Of a DNA stretch of 64,000 nucleotides, positions 36,464-49,000 are shown piece after piece (positions within the stretch are counted from its first letter, which is position 1; each line of letters starts with the position of its first letter). Source of the DNA: Motacilla alba alba (lineage: Eukaryota > Chordata > Aves > Passeriformes > Motacillidae); contig NC_052016.1 in the NCBI RefSeq assembly GCF_015832195.1, positions 82,435,047 through 82,499,046 on the forward strand, given 5' to 3'. A program made the position numbers and the translations under genes. The notes under the pieces are model-generated. The model saw only the letters and a program-made list of their open reading frames with translations. It was not told the DNA's origin and searched no databases.

Positions 36464-38820
36464 TCACTTTACTCAAATATATTCAAGAGATATTTTAATT
36501 TTAGCAGTTCTTTTTTTTCAGGGTTCAAAGATTGAAACAAACTAAGAGCAACACATTAAGTCACAGGTACAGCTTTCCTCACATCCACACAGCTAAATCC
36601 TCTTACGCCCAAAGGAGATGGTGACTGTGCCCAAATTCGTGTGAAATATTCCTGCCATAAGGTATCACTGGAGCTATGTCCAGGCATCATGTGGAACTCT
36701 AATAGCTGGCAAAGACCAAAACCATTAACAGAAACCATGTTAGAAATTAAATAGTAGGAGTAGTCCAGGACTAGGCCTTTTACTCAATTGTATGGACGCA
36801 TCTTCAGAGTTCCGATCAAGCTGCTTTACTACATATAATGCATTGAAGTAAATATTTGTGTATTTTTACCTCTTTTGATAAAAATTAGATGTGTTGAATA
36901 ATTGTTCTTTTGTCAGAAGGAAGGACTTTACCTTAACACTGTGATAAATTGTCTAGCAGTGACACATGGAATAAAACTGTGTTCTGGAAAGAATTGTTTA
37001 TTAACAAAAAAGAAAAAGGAGGCAAAACCCCCTCATCAAACAGCTCTTTCTTTTCACCCATATGGAAAACAAAGTATAAGTAATTTTATATGTCCCCCCA
37101 AGTCAAAGAAGTTTGTGCAGAAGTAGAAACAGTACAGCCCAGAATTCCTTCTAGTGGCACGTCTGTACCTCTGTGCCCTTTGCAGGTAGTATTGACACAT
37201 ATATGGGAATTGTAGGAAAGATGTCCCTCTATGCATCTGATGATGAGATGATAATTACACAATGGTTTTTATGTGCAATTTTTTTTAGGTCTAGTAATTT
37301 CCTGCAGCTTTCAGAGGGGAATTAAATTTTAATCTCTTCTAAATATTTTATCTATTGTGTCCATATATTTCTTGACAGTTCTGTTTGAAGGTTCAGACTG
37401 TTGTTCTTTCTAAAATGTCCTAATTTCACGTACTGAATAGGACATCAGTACAGCACACAGAAAAAAAATTTCAGGACATTCACAAATAAGGTTTATCTTC
37501 CTTTAAAAAGTTTAAAAAAATCTATTTTTAAATTGAGAATCTTTATAATATTTAAATATTTCTTTCGCATATCAAAAAACAACAGGTTTATCACACTCAG
37601 TAAATTTGGTACATGCAAACATAACAGCAGTTTTCACTGATTATTTTAATCTCCAAAGTCTTTTTTCTTTGAGTAATATCCAGATCTCTATGTAAACTAA
37701 TATATGACAAATTAATTAATGTAATTTCATCTGTAACTTTCTGTATTTTGCCTATTTATGTTTTGCAGTAAAAAAAAAAAGCATATACTCTGCTAAACCT
37801 TTTTACAAATTACAGCTTTCTATTTCCTTTGAAATTCATCTCCAGCTCACTTTAGGTCTGATTCATATGTTGACTTTGTAGGTAGAAAAATATTTTGTAC
37901 TGTCTATACTGTACTGTCTAATATTTCGTACTGTGTCAGCTCTGCCAGTAATATAAATAAATATTCAGATCAATGTTCCTTCAATTCCCTGTTATTTTAT
38001 TTGGGACTTGATATTGTCTAGAGGAAATACCATTTTGTTAATTTTCTACACATTTTTTGAAATCTACTTTTCCATAATATGACTTCCACAAAGAAATACT
38101 AAGCCTCACTGAAAATGTTTTATTCTGTTAAGGTGACACATGTTCCCTCTGGATCTAAAATATAGTTCACTAATCCAGCCACATAATTTCTCATGGAAAA
38201 TAATTGTTGCAGTAGTGGAAATGAAATTTAACTTGCAATTCACTAAAATTTTCTCGGAATTTCAGTTTTGTCTGCTTTCAATTTTTACTTTGTTTGATTT
38301 ACTTTACTAATGGACTTGGAGAGGTTGCTGAATTAAAAACTAAGTGTCGTTTAAATAACTATTGGCAAAAGCAGAGGAAATAAGGATCAATCCTGTTAAC
38401 ATTTCTCCTTTAGGGTGCAGAAAGCCATAGAAATTACTGCATGCTGTTGAGACCTTTTGAAAGAAAATTTATTAAAAAATGAAATGAACACACAATAGGT
38501 TACTTAGTGTAAATACAGTTGTCCTGTAACTTGCAGTCACAAATTCATGTTTCTTGAGAAAAGAACTTGTGATTTATGAGAGTGTCATTAGTAGCAAGTT
38601 ATTATTCCATTATGTCAGGTTTTTAAGACTTTAACTCATTATATGCATTTTAAATCTTGTTGGACGTGTAAAGGTGTCTTTGCTACTATCAAATATGCCA
38701 ATGTAATTGCAAAAATGTAAGCATTAACAGAAAATAGCAGACTATTTAAGAGATCAATTGTCAGATTTATAGCTGTAACACACAAATTAATGCATAGAAC
38801 CCCGTGTACATTTTGACATT
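36464..38820. other. Non-coding AT-rich stretch, no gene seen
   Basis: It is AT-rich, with short open frames only and no recognisable transposon. Confidence 0.55.
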
Positions 38821-38874
38821 GTAATACATAACTGTATTACATATACAGTTTTATGTAGTACAGTTATGTATTAC
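38821..38874. repeat. Nested palindrome, 22-bp inverted repeat
   Basis: Arms of 22 bases (38821-38842 and 38853-38874) pair with one mismatch across a 10-base spacer. Each arm is itself palindromic: the left arm reads gtaataca-taac-tgtattac. The sequence can therefore fold as one long hairpin or as two short ones. Confidence 0.85.
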
Positions 38875-41800
38875 ATAACTGAAATTTATTTCATCTCAAT
38901 TCCAGTGGACATCAGTGGATTAGGGAATTTATGAGAGAAGAATAAAAATATGTTGCTTCCCCAAAGTTTTTTTGTTTTGGTTTTGGTTTTGTTTTTTCCT
39001 CAGATAAAGCAATAACTTTTCTTGGTGCACACTTTTCTAAAAATCCATGCATTATTTACAGGAAATATTTTGTCTTTGTACTCCACTGTGATGCAGCTAT
39101 TCCTAAAAACTGGCTATGTTTGCACAGGGAGAGGATTACAGTAACAGAATCTGTAGGATTAATGCCTTAACTACCTGCTTCACAGAAAACATGGTAAGGT
39201 TTTATGTGGACACTAACCATCTGAAACTGTGGTAGGGTCAGACACAAATGGTAGTTAAAATATAAATGTTAAAATAAGCACAAGGAAAGCACAAAGGCAA
39301 GAGAGAAGAGGATAATAAACTTGTAAAAAAACCATAATGTTCTGGTATTCTGGTGGCTTGGAGCTTTGCAGGAGTGGTGTAAGCAATTTCTGGGGTAAAA
39401 TAAAAACAAAACCAAATCAAACAAAAAAACCAAAAACCAAAACCCAAAAAACCCACTCAGTTACATGTGTATTAGTAAATTAAACTCGACAGCTATGATT
39501 AGAAGATAAATATCAAGGAACTGTAAAGTCAGATGAGCAAAGTCCTTCTTCTTTTCACTCCTAGAATAAAAAGGTGTTAATCATCCCTTGTGTTGCAAAT
39601 AGCCCGTCTCATTCAAATGACTCCTAGATTCTGTCTGGAAATGTGGATTGAAACCATACCCTGGAGTTTGCTGGCCATTACTGAGGACAGATTGCTGTGT
39701 CAGTCATCAGACCTGTGCTTTTGGTCTGTGTAAATTGCTGCTACAAACAGAGTTGGAGTGATCATGCAAAGAAAGTGTGGGAGCATAAGGAAGATTGCTA
39801 GAACAGGTAAGGGAAGTGAGATAAAGATGCAAAAGTTTTCAGTATAGGGATAACTGATGCCACAGAATGGGGAAAACAATCTGTTTCAGCTATTTAGTAG
39901 AACCTTGATATTTGGCATGTCTTAGGGCTGTCATATAAAGTAGATTACACAATTCAAGGTACTACCTGAAGCAAGCCAGATCTTTATTTTAGCAAACCTC
40001 CAATCCTTTCAGAAGAAAAAGCTTATTTAATACAGCAGACATTAAAACCTTTTCTTGTCTACCGATCTCACCTGGATTTCATTTGATTTCTTGATAATCC
40101 TTTTTTTTTTTTTTGTTCCCTAAACTGACTTGCCATTACCTCCTAACAGTACACAACATACTGTGTTCCCAGAAAACAGCACAAGGGCATCTATATTGCT
40201 GTTCTGAGACAGTTCAGGGTGCCTCAGACTCATCTATTTTACTTATCATCTGTCCCCATTGACTAATAGTAGCTGCTTAAGGAAAAGGATTTACAAAAAC
40301 AACAAGACTAAAAAGTCATTGATCATTTCCTGGAATATTTTCCCTGTTCTTGTCAGTCTGCAACTCAGGGCTTTCTCGATTCAGAAGCAGTTGCTTTCAG
40401 TAGCAAGTGAAACATTAATACACTTTCATTTGGATGTCTCCATGCAACTGCTTAGCTGTGAGCTACATGTCTAAGCTTTAATTATAGGTAATGCACTGAA
40501 ATATAGTTAATGAACTGTCTAGTCCAGACAGTCAATAGAACCTCAAGAGAGATTCAGTTCATGCTCAAGTAAACATCCGATGCATAAGCACGAATGCCTG
40601 GTGTCACTTGAAGTACCCAAGTTTATCTCACCAGCTCTGGTCAAAAAAAAAGGAAGATGTCTTTCAGGTTTAACATCCACCTGCAAGTTTCTAGGGTGCC
40701 TGAAACAACACTAAATTTTGAAGTTAAAGGAAATAAGCTGAAGGGGTTTTTTAACTGTTCCAGCTGGACTTTCCTGCAGTAGTTTTACCCAAACTGCTTC
40801 TTGAACTTAAGTAATTCATCAAGTCCACAGCATCCCATGGCATGTATGTTTTGTGAGAGGATATACTTCTTTTTTTTTTGTTATTGTTTTGTTTATTTGC
40901 TAGGTTTTGGTTTTGTTTCTGTTTCTTCTTACTACGTTTTGCATCTAAAACCTCTTTTTCAGCAGGAAGATTGAACATTTGCCTTTTATTCAATTGATAG
41001 TAATTTTTTAGATTGCATTATTGTCTAGTGATCTCTCCAGCTAGTAGGGCTACACAAGGATAACCACATCTAGTACATCCCAGACACACTTTTTTTATAA
41101 ACTTTGAAGCACATCTTGCAAGTTGAATTGCAACTTTCCATATAACTTAGTTGTCCAAACACTGCTTATTCAGTCTTGGTCAATTTCCCGCTGCTTGATT
41201 TTTGAGGCTTTCTTGTCTTGCCAAATTCTAAGTGTCTTGGGATCTTTTACTTTTTGAGACAGTCTTCTACATTGTCTCATGCACTGTCTACTGTCTGCCT
41301 CAAATGAAGCTACTTTCCTTTTAAACACACATTTAAGTGCTTTTCTGAAATGATGCCCAAATTGCTAGTCTTCTCAACCAACATGTTTTCTTTGTCTAAT
41401 TCTGTTCTATTGTTGTATTTTTTTCAATAAAAACTTCATTATACTCACAAGTGTTCAAGATAGAAACATATTTTAAATTAAACTAAAAATCAATTAAAAT
41501 TGAGTTTTTTTCTAAAAAAAATTGGCATAAGTTAAACAAAAATTTTGGAAACCATGCATCTTTGGTGGAAGTTCAAATTAAGCAAAATGTTTTGTTCTGC
41601 CTCTTAAAGAAGCATATATCTTGAAAACAAGAGATCAATTTTCCTGGGAAAAAAATATTCTGGACAGCAAAATTTAGTGAAATTAACTCAGGCAAAGTAT
41701 TTATCATGCTCACAAAGACTTGTTATCAGGTAGTTATAAAACTCAAAGCAAAATTTTAACTTTAAAACCATGAAACTTGTTATGAAGAGGAAAAAAAGAG

Positions 41801-41903
41801 GTTAAAAATTCAGAAAATCACTCCTGCCAAGTTTTGTACAGATTTAGTAAGAATTCATGCTGTTCTTTGGATGCCTATACCTCAAACTCAAAAAAATATT
41901 TTT
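38875..41903. other. Non-coding AT-rich stretch, no gene seen
   Basis: It contains an A/C-rich low-complexity run at about 39398-39453 and a 14-T tract at 40101-40114. No gene or transposon is recognised. Confidence 0.55.
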
Positions 41904-42290
41904 AGAATAAACTATTTCAGTTGGAAGGGACCTACATGTATCATCAGCACTTCTTTCTCCACTTCCCCTCCTCAGGAAGCTGTAGACAGCAATGAGGTCA
42001 CTCCTCAACCTCCTGTCCAAACTGTACAAGCCCAAACTTCTCAACTAGCTCTCACAGGACATTCTTTCCAGCCCTTTCACCAGTTTTGTTGACTTCCTCT
42101 GGACACTTTCAAGGACCTTCACATTCTTTTTAAAGGGTGGGCCCTGCACTGGCACTCCAGGTGAGACCACATCAATATTGAATACAGAGGGATGATCACT
42201 TCTTTTGACCATCTGGTCATGCTGTGTTTGATGCACCCCAGGATGTGGTTTTCCATCTTTGCTGCCAGAGTACATATTTTCTAAGTATCT
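41904..42290 (-). mobile_element. CR1 LINE fragment with internal deletion
   Basis: The left edge (agaataaactatttcag, then ttggaagggacctac) is the extreme CR1 3' end. After about 40 bases it jumps to the reverse-transcriptase C-terminal region, skipping the usual 3' UTR and the last coding segment. The minus strand encodes VKVLESVQRKSTKLVKGLER in one frame. The continuing segment, SLGLYSLDRRLRSDLIAVYS, is shifted in register at about 42045. The order and spacing match CR1 proteins apart from the deletion and frameshift. The 5' side ends near 42290. It is an old, dead copy on the minus strand. Confidence 0.9.
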
Positions 42291-42469
42291 GAAATGTTGC
42301 AATGAGCACAGGGACATTTCATTCATGTTCTTGTACGTAGATTTTAAAAAATCAAAAAACCTAACCAAACATAAAAAGAATAAAGTATTTTTCCAATGAA
42401 AAATACCTTATAAAATTGTGTAACTTTGTGAAAAAAAAACCCAACAAATTAAACATAAAGATTAAATGT

Positions 42470-42600
42470 CATGTATATAAATAAGTATATATGTATCTAG
42501 AAGTATACATAGATACATGTACCTAGCTACATATACATGCACGTATGTACATATATACATACATATTTATGTACACATAGATAAGTAGCTATGTAGGTAC
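42470..42600. repeat. Degenerate TA/CA-rich simple repeat
   Basis: It holds alternating purine-pyrimidine sequence built of tatg, taca and gtat units (such as tatatacatacatatttatg) over about 130 bases, too decayed for one unit length. It lies 180 bases to the right of the CR1 fragment. Confidence 0.75.
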
Positions 42601-44965
42601 AAAAAATTTCCAAAAGAGACAAAGAGGATTCTTTTTATTAAATCTATGTATTTTTTTCCTTCACCTTCCTCTGCTGCATAAAAATTAGTATTTAATATTT
42701 AATAGTATTCGGAGAATACTAAGGGCCCTTCACAAGTACTCTTTCCCATGAAGAGGCAGACAGCCTTAGAGATGAATCTTGCTTGGCATTTTGAACTAAA
42801 ACATTTCAGAAAATAATGTACAACAAAGTGAAATTAATAAATCTTTTAGTCTCAAATGAGATATTCTCCTGACCAATGCTGAATAGATTCGTCACCTAAT
42901 ATTCTGCTTGTTGTAGCATTGAAATCAATATAAACACTTTTCTTCCACATAAATGTCTAAATTTACCTGGGAAAATGTAGTTCACTTTAACTGTAAATAT
43001 TTTGCTTTAAATTTCCACATGCAAATCTGATTCTTCTGGATGAGTAAAATTGAGAATAAATGTAATTTTCATACACCTAGGACAAGATTTATAAAACAGA
43101 AAATCATAGAAAGTATTTGCAGCTGCAAAATATAAAAACCTGTATATAAAAACCTGCTTTCATTTCCATTTTGAATATTTTTGTCTTTGATATCACAGAA
43201 CTGTGATTAGCCATACTTTTGAAAGGCACCCTCAGTAAATGAGCAGAGAAAGTTGGCAGCAACAGCTTGAAATATTTGATAAATAGTAGAAGTTCCTCCA
43301 TTCAAGGATATGACTGGGGCAGATTGAAAAGTATTTTAGACTTTCAGAATGGAAAAGATTGATATAAAAATAATGTACTTTTTCAAAACATTAACTAAGT
43401 ATTTAAGCCACAGTGTATGTAAAAGATTAAATCAGTTCTTCCAGTCTGCTATTTCTCCTATAGCTCTCTATTTCATCTTTTGAATACTAATAACAAGTAG
43501 AAAACTCACACCAACTTAGGGAATCCTTCATTATAGGTACACATGTTTTATTCCATGTATGTTCTGTGTACTTTTCATTCCCACAAGAGATGAAGTTGTG
43601 TTACTGAGAGTAATACATCAAATCACACAAAATTTTTGAACACTTATTGTTACTGTTCCATGAGGTTGGACTAGAGTATGGAAAAAGAAAATTTGTGCAG
43701 CATTATTTTTTTCCAATTCTTGGTCTGGGATAATCTTTGCCTTTTTTCATTCCTGTAGTTTTAGGGATGTGACAAAGTATGATTCCATCATTCTAAAGCC
43801 ATGGAAAAGAATGTTGTGTTGATTATGTCGCCTTCGTGGCTGATAACGAAAGATGCTTTCCTGTTTCTCAGGTTTGTGTTGAGGGTCTAGTCTTAGGAAT
43901 ATCATCACATCTATCTACCACTGCTCTCTAGTTTGTAGTTTTATTTTGTTTTTGTAATTTTTTTAAATCTCTGTGTTAAAATGTTTTTTATTCCATTACT
44001 TAGATTTAATATCTGCTTTCTTTAAAATTTTATTAATTTTTACTGGGATTTTTTCCATTTACGGACCTGCTTAGAAATAGCAAGACTATGAGAACCAGGC
44101 CCAGTAACTTCTTTATGAATGCTAAGGTGTGTGGCCATAGGAATCTGTTGCTCTGTGAGGTTTAGCTGCAACCTATCACATGAGAATTGCTCATGTGATT
44201 GTTTTACTACTCTGCTCCTGAGGGAAATGCAATCATAATGTAGTTTCTCCAAAATGTGCTGATATTTCAGCCTATGATTTGTTTACAGGACAGGCTGACC
44301 AGTTAGGAAGATGAAAAATTATAACCTCTCTTTCTGGAAAAAGATCACTTAGTGTGGCAGGGGAAATGATAGTTCGCATCTGAGAACTTACTTTTTTTCT
44401 ATGTTAAGGCAAGTTTCATACCACTACTTTTGAAGAGCAATGTAAACCCCATAAGCCAATTAAAATGGGCATGAAACATATTTTTCAATTTCTGAAATAC
44501 ATAATTCAAACATTTAATTTAATTTTATTTTAAATTCACTTAAGAAATTAATTTGTAATCAGGCTGTAATCAATATCAGAAATTAGGTGATTTATTTATG
44601 AAAGATAATTTGTTGGGAAATCAAAATTTAGCATCCCTATTACTTTCTGAAAAGAGTGTTTTAAGATTTACCACGTTTTCTTGGTTGTGATAAAGATATT
44701 TTCCATGGTAAATGCTATTGTTGAAAATATGATAGAAATGGTACCACTGGAGTTTTCATAACAGTTTAGAAGAAAAACAGAAATTGCAACAAAATCTGAC
44801 AGATGAGGGCTCTGTAGAGGCTGATGGATGCTAATATTCAAGTCTCTGTTGTACTTAGGGCAGATAATTGAACTTGACTTTTCCGCTTTTCAAATAATCT
44901 ACCTATTTATATTTGTTCTGGCATTTATGGCCTTGCTGCATTTTTGTGGAAAAAACAACAACAAC
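42601..44965. other. Non-coding AT-rich stretch, no gene seen
   Basis: There are only short open frames. A 20-base similarity to the CR1 tail near 43665 is too short to call. Confidence 0.55.
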
Positions 44966-44987
44966 AAAAAAAAAAAAAAAAAACATG

Positions 44988-45310
44988 GAATCAAAGAATC
45001 GTAGAATCATTTATGTTGGAGAAAACTATTAAATTCATTGCATCCAGTTAACCAAGCAGTGCCAAGTCTGCCACTAAACCACGTCTCATGGCAGCACATC
45101 TACATGTCCAGTGGATACCCCCAGGGGTGCTGACTCAACCACTTCCCTGTACAACCTGTTCCAATGCTTAACAACCCTTTCTGTGAAGAAATATTTTATA
45201 GTATCCAATCTCAACCACCTGGTGCAACTGGAGGCTGTTTGCTCTTGTCCTAGCACTTATAACTGAGGAGGGGAGACTGACCTCCCTCTCACTAGGTGTC
45301 ACTTTCAGGT
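44988..45310 (-). mobile_element. CR1 LINE copy A, 5'-truncated
   Basis: It starts at the CR1 3' end (caaagaatcgtagaatcat) next to an 18-A tract at 44966-44983. It runs through the typical 3' UTR and C-terminal wording, including ccaatgcttaacaacccttt and ggaggctgtttgctcttgtc. The match stops at tttcaggtaa, where the next copy begins. The element is on the minus strand and about 320 bp remain. Confidence 0.92.
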
Positions 45311-46090
45311 AATCAAAGAATTATTTAGTTTGGAAAAAACCTCTACGGTCTTTTCGAAATCCAGCCTTTGCCTGATCACCACCTTGTCAATGACACCATA
45401 GCATTAAGTGCCATGGCAAAGTGTTCCTTTGACAGCTCCAGGGGTGGTTGAGAACCAACCCCACCCTAGGAAGTTGGTTCCAATGCTTAACAACCCTTTA
45501 TGTGAAGAAATTCCTTCTGATGCTCAACCTGAACCTCCCCTGACCCAGTTTCAGGTTTGTGTCATCTTGTTCTGTCATGAGTTGGGATAAGAGGATGACC
45601 CCTGTCTGGCTACCACCTCTTTTCAGGCAGCTGTAGAGAGTGATAGGGTCTCCCCTGAGACTCCTTTTCTTCATGTTAGGCAGCCTCAACTCCCTCAGGT
45701 GCTTGTTATAGGACTTACCCTCCTGACCCTTCACCAGTTCTGTTGCCCTTTGGACACACTCCAGCATCTCAATGTTCTTCTTGAAGTGGGGATCCAAAAC
45801 TGGACAAAGTACTCGAGGTGTGGCCACACCATTGCTGAGTACAGGGAAAGAATCACTGCCTTGGTCCTCATGGCCCCACTGTTTCTCATACAAGCCAGGA
45901 TGCCACTGGCCTTCTTGGCCGCCTGGGCACACACTGGCTCATGTTCAGTGGCTGTCAACCAACACCCCCAGGTCCTTTTCTGCTGGGCCGCTTCCTAGTC
46001 ACTCTGTCCAAAACCTGTAGCATTGTATTGGGTTGTGGTGACTCAGGGGCAGGGCCGAGCCCTTGGTCCATAAAATTGGCCTTGGCCCCA
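45311..46090 (-). mobile_element. CR1 LINE copy B, 5'-truncated
   Basis: This second copy of the same CR1 subfamily begins exactly where copy A stops and has the same orientation. It is longer (about 780 bp) and carries the reverse-transcriptase C-terminus in two overlapping minus-strand frames. One contains HLEYFVQFWIPTSRRTLRCW, and the other continues through VKGQEGKSYNKHLRELR to FRLSIRRNFFT. A frameshift lies between them, so no enzyme is made. It shares ccaatgcttaacaacccttt with copy A. The 5' end is cut near 46090 in the region reading ggccttggcccc. Fewer stops than in the other copies suggest a younger insertion. Confidence 0.94.
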
Positions 46091-49000
46091 AAACCTTTAT
46101 ATTTTTTAATAACACAGTAAAGAAAAAAAATATAAATCTGGAAACTTTTAAACTAAAGAGTATTCTGATGCTGGACAGACTGCACTACTTACTTTTTTGT
46201 CCATCTTGAGTGTTTAGCCAGATTTTTAAAGACTTTTAGTTGCCTTAAGTCTGTTGTGTCTGCAGGGGAGAGTTACTGCGTATTTTATAAACCTATTCTT
46301 AGATTTCTTTTCTCCTAAAGTAACAGACTCAGTTGGATAGCAATGAGCAATTATTCCTCCTCACTGAGTTTAGAAAAAGGCTCTTGTCCAATTTCTGCTG
46401 TTGGCAGACAGTGTCTAATCCATGCTTTCTGTCACTATTACAAGCATTCAAACTGGGTGCATTTTTTTCAGGCAGATCAGTGTCATTAATTGTCACCTTA
46501 CAATGGCACATAAGGAACTGTTACAGAAGGCACATAACAGAGGAGGAGATTTATTTTTAGGGCTATAAAGGAACTTCCAAATTTCAAATCTGATTCAACA
46601 TCTAAGTCTTTAGTATTTTTCATACTTGGCAGGTGTATCTGACAAACTAGTCGGATCAGTACTAATGTAAATACAGTTTTCCATAATTTCTGAGCATGTT
46701 TCATTATTAAAAATAAACTTGAATAATTTATTAGCATTGAAAACCCTAGAAACATCTTTGTGGTGAGCTGTATATACAAATGATTACCTATTTAGGATTG
46801 GTAATATTACTTATTCTTGCAAGGGACAATTTTAACTGAATTTGTACAGAGAGAAAAAGAGCAGTATGAGAATTTGAACTTAAAAACCTCTTGGGTTAGA
46901 TAGTAAGGATTTGTCTATATCTGTAAACTAAACAGGCATGAGACTCTTAAATAGCACTAAAGTCAATTGGACAGAAACATTTAAGCCCTCTTTCCCACCA
47001 AGACAGGGTGACCAGACCCAAAGTGACTATTTGCTTTCATGTCTGTGCTTCATAATACCTTACAGCCTGTGACTGGAAATAAGTTTGGAGAAACCATTAG
47101 TAAAAAACCATTCTGAAAATTCAGAATTACGAATCTTCTACTTTCAGTCACCTAAAACACTCCCTCACAGTGCTTTCTTAGAAACAAAGATGTAATAAAA
47201 AGTACAAATCAATTCAGTAGAAGTGACTTGGATTATTACTTTTAATTTCTTAACTAGTTGACTTTACAGTCAGATATTATTGCTCTAATAACATTTTTTG
47301 TTTTATTCCTTTTTTCATTTTTCTTTTTTTTTGTCTTAAAAATAAGTTGAAGAAAACACTCCAAAACAAAAAGAAATCCTGTTGCTTTTTTCCCTCATTT
47401 TTTATACACTTAGTTACAATGACAATCAGTGAGTCTTGAAGTGAGTCTGCCAAAACTCTGCTGTTTCAACTAAAAGATAAAATGAGAATGAAGTAAACAA
47501 ATTCTCTAAAGCAGCTGTTATACAATTCCACTGTGTCTCCAATTCCAAAATATAAGTCTCCTTCCTACTCTAGGTTTTGGTACTTAATACAATGGTAACT
47601 GATCTCGATTGATCTCTCTTTTGTTTCCTGCAGTTTTAAAAAATTAACTCTTTTTTAAAGTACTACTCTTTTAGTTTCCATCTTGTACTCATTCTTTCAC
47701 CTCTTCATTTCTAGCTTCATGTCAAGGTCAATTTGACCCACCAGCTGTTCTACTTTTCATCAGATTCCACTCTATCCTTGTTTGCTCAGCTCAACTACTT
47801 TCTTCATTCACAAATCTGATTTTCCTGTCAGTCTCACCATTCCCTTTGTCACTTTCTTCTTCTGAAGAAGAAGAACATGTCTGACCCAAACTGAATGCCC
47901 TTTTCCAGACAAAGTTTCCAGTCTTCCCTATATTTTCTTCTTGTTCTAAGCTCTTCCTTCCTCTTCCTTAGTCTCATAGTCTTGGTATAAGCAAATTCAA
48001 CCAGTGAATTCCCTTCTCAACAAGATATTTGTTTCCACTGCATTTGAACCAGATTTTGTTTCTGTCTCAAAATTAGGCTGTCACTCTGTCACAGAGGGAA
48101 GGCCACCCTTGTTTTCTTTGACAGTGCTCTGAGACAGCAATTTGGGGAAAAAAAAAATAGAGGAAAGTTTTTAACTTGTGCCCACGTTAAATAGGAAGCA
48201 AGGTCAGTTACTTGACTGTAATGATGCAGGGGGAGTTTAATCATAACAAGGAGAACCAAGGAAATGCTTTCTTCAGAAATATTAAGGAAGAAAATTAGTT
48301 TTCTACTACAAAAGCATACTCAAAACTACGTAACTGTGCATAGTCACAGATTTGTAGTGAGGAAATTAAAAAAAAATCATTGCAAGCCACTAAATGTCCA
48401 TTTCTTTAGCTAGTGAAACACTTTCATAACCAAATGTGACTAAAGACCCCACAAGAGAAGATGTAAATGAAAAAGGTGCAAATGTTTGGGAATCAACTTG
48501 TATCTTAACGAGTGTCTCTTTCACTCATATTCAAATAACTTTATCTGAATATTTATGAATAAATAATTGAATTCTACTTCATTCTACAGTAAATACTCAG
48601 AGATTTTTGAGTATAAATAACCCTATTCTGGCAAGCAGGAATCTTGTCATCTTTAATGATGAGTCCAGAAAGCCTTAATTACAGATGACACCAGTGCCAA
48701 CACCAGTGAATATCTGATGGCAGAAAATATTAAGCTCCTTTCAAGATATGCATTTATATCCTGGAATTATTCAGGATACACAGTCTTATTTGATAAGTAC
48801 TCAAGAAATAAACTTTTATTCAGTTTTAATAAATATGTGAATTTTGATATCTCAATAAGGGCATTCTGTTGAACTTGAAATGTCACATACACTCAAAATC
48901 AGTATGATTCTAGTAAAATAGTGAGCAAGACAGTGGAAAATGAAATAAATTTTACCCCCTGCAGAGATTAAATTTACAGGAAATATTGAAGAAAATACTA

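Noticed and set aside
43650..43690. gaggttggactagagtatgg, similar to the CR1 tail
   Set aside because: About 20 bases only, with no CR1-like sequence on either side.
44838..44920. Wording faintly like a MIR-type SINE
   Set aside because: Alignment by eye breaks after a few words and lacks the core motif.
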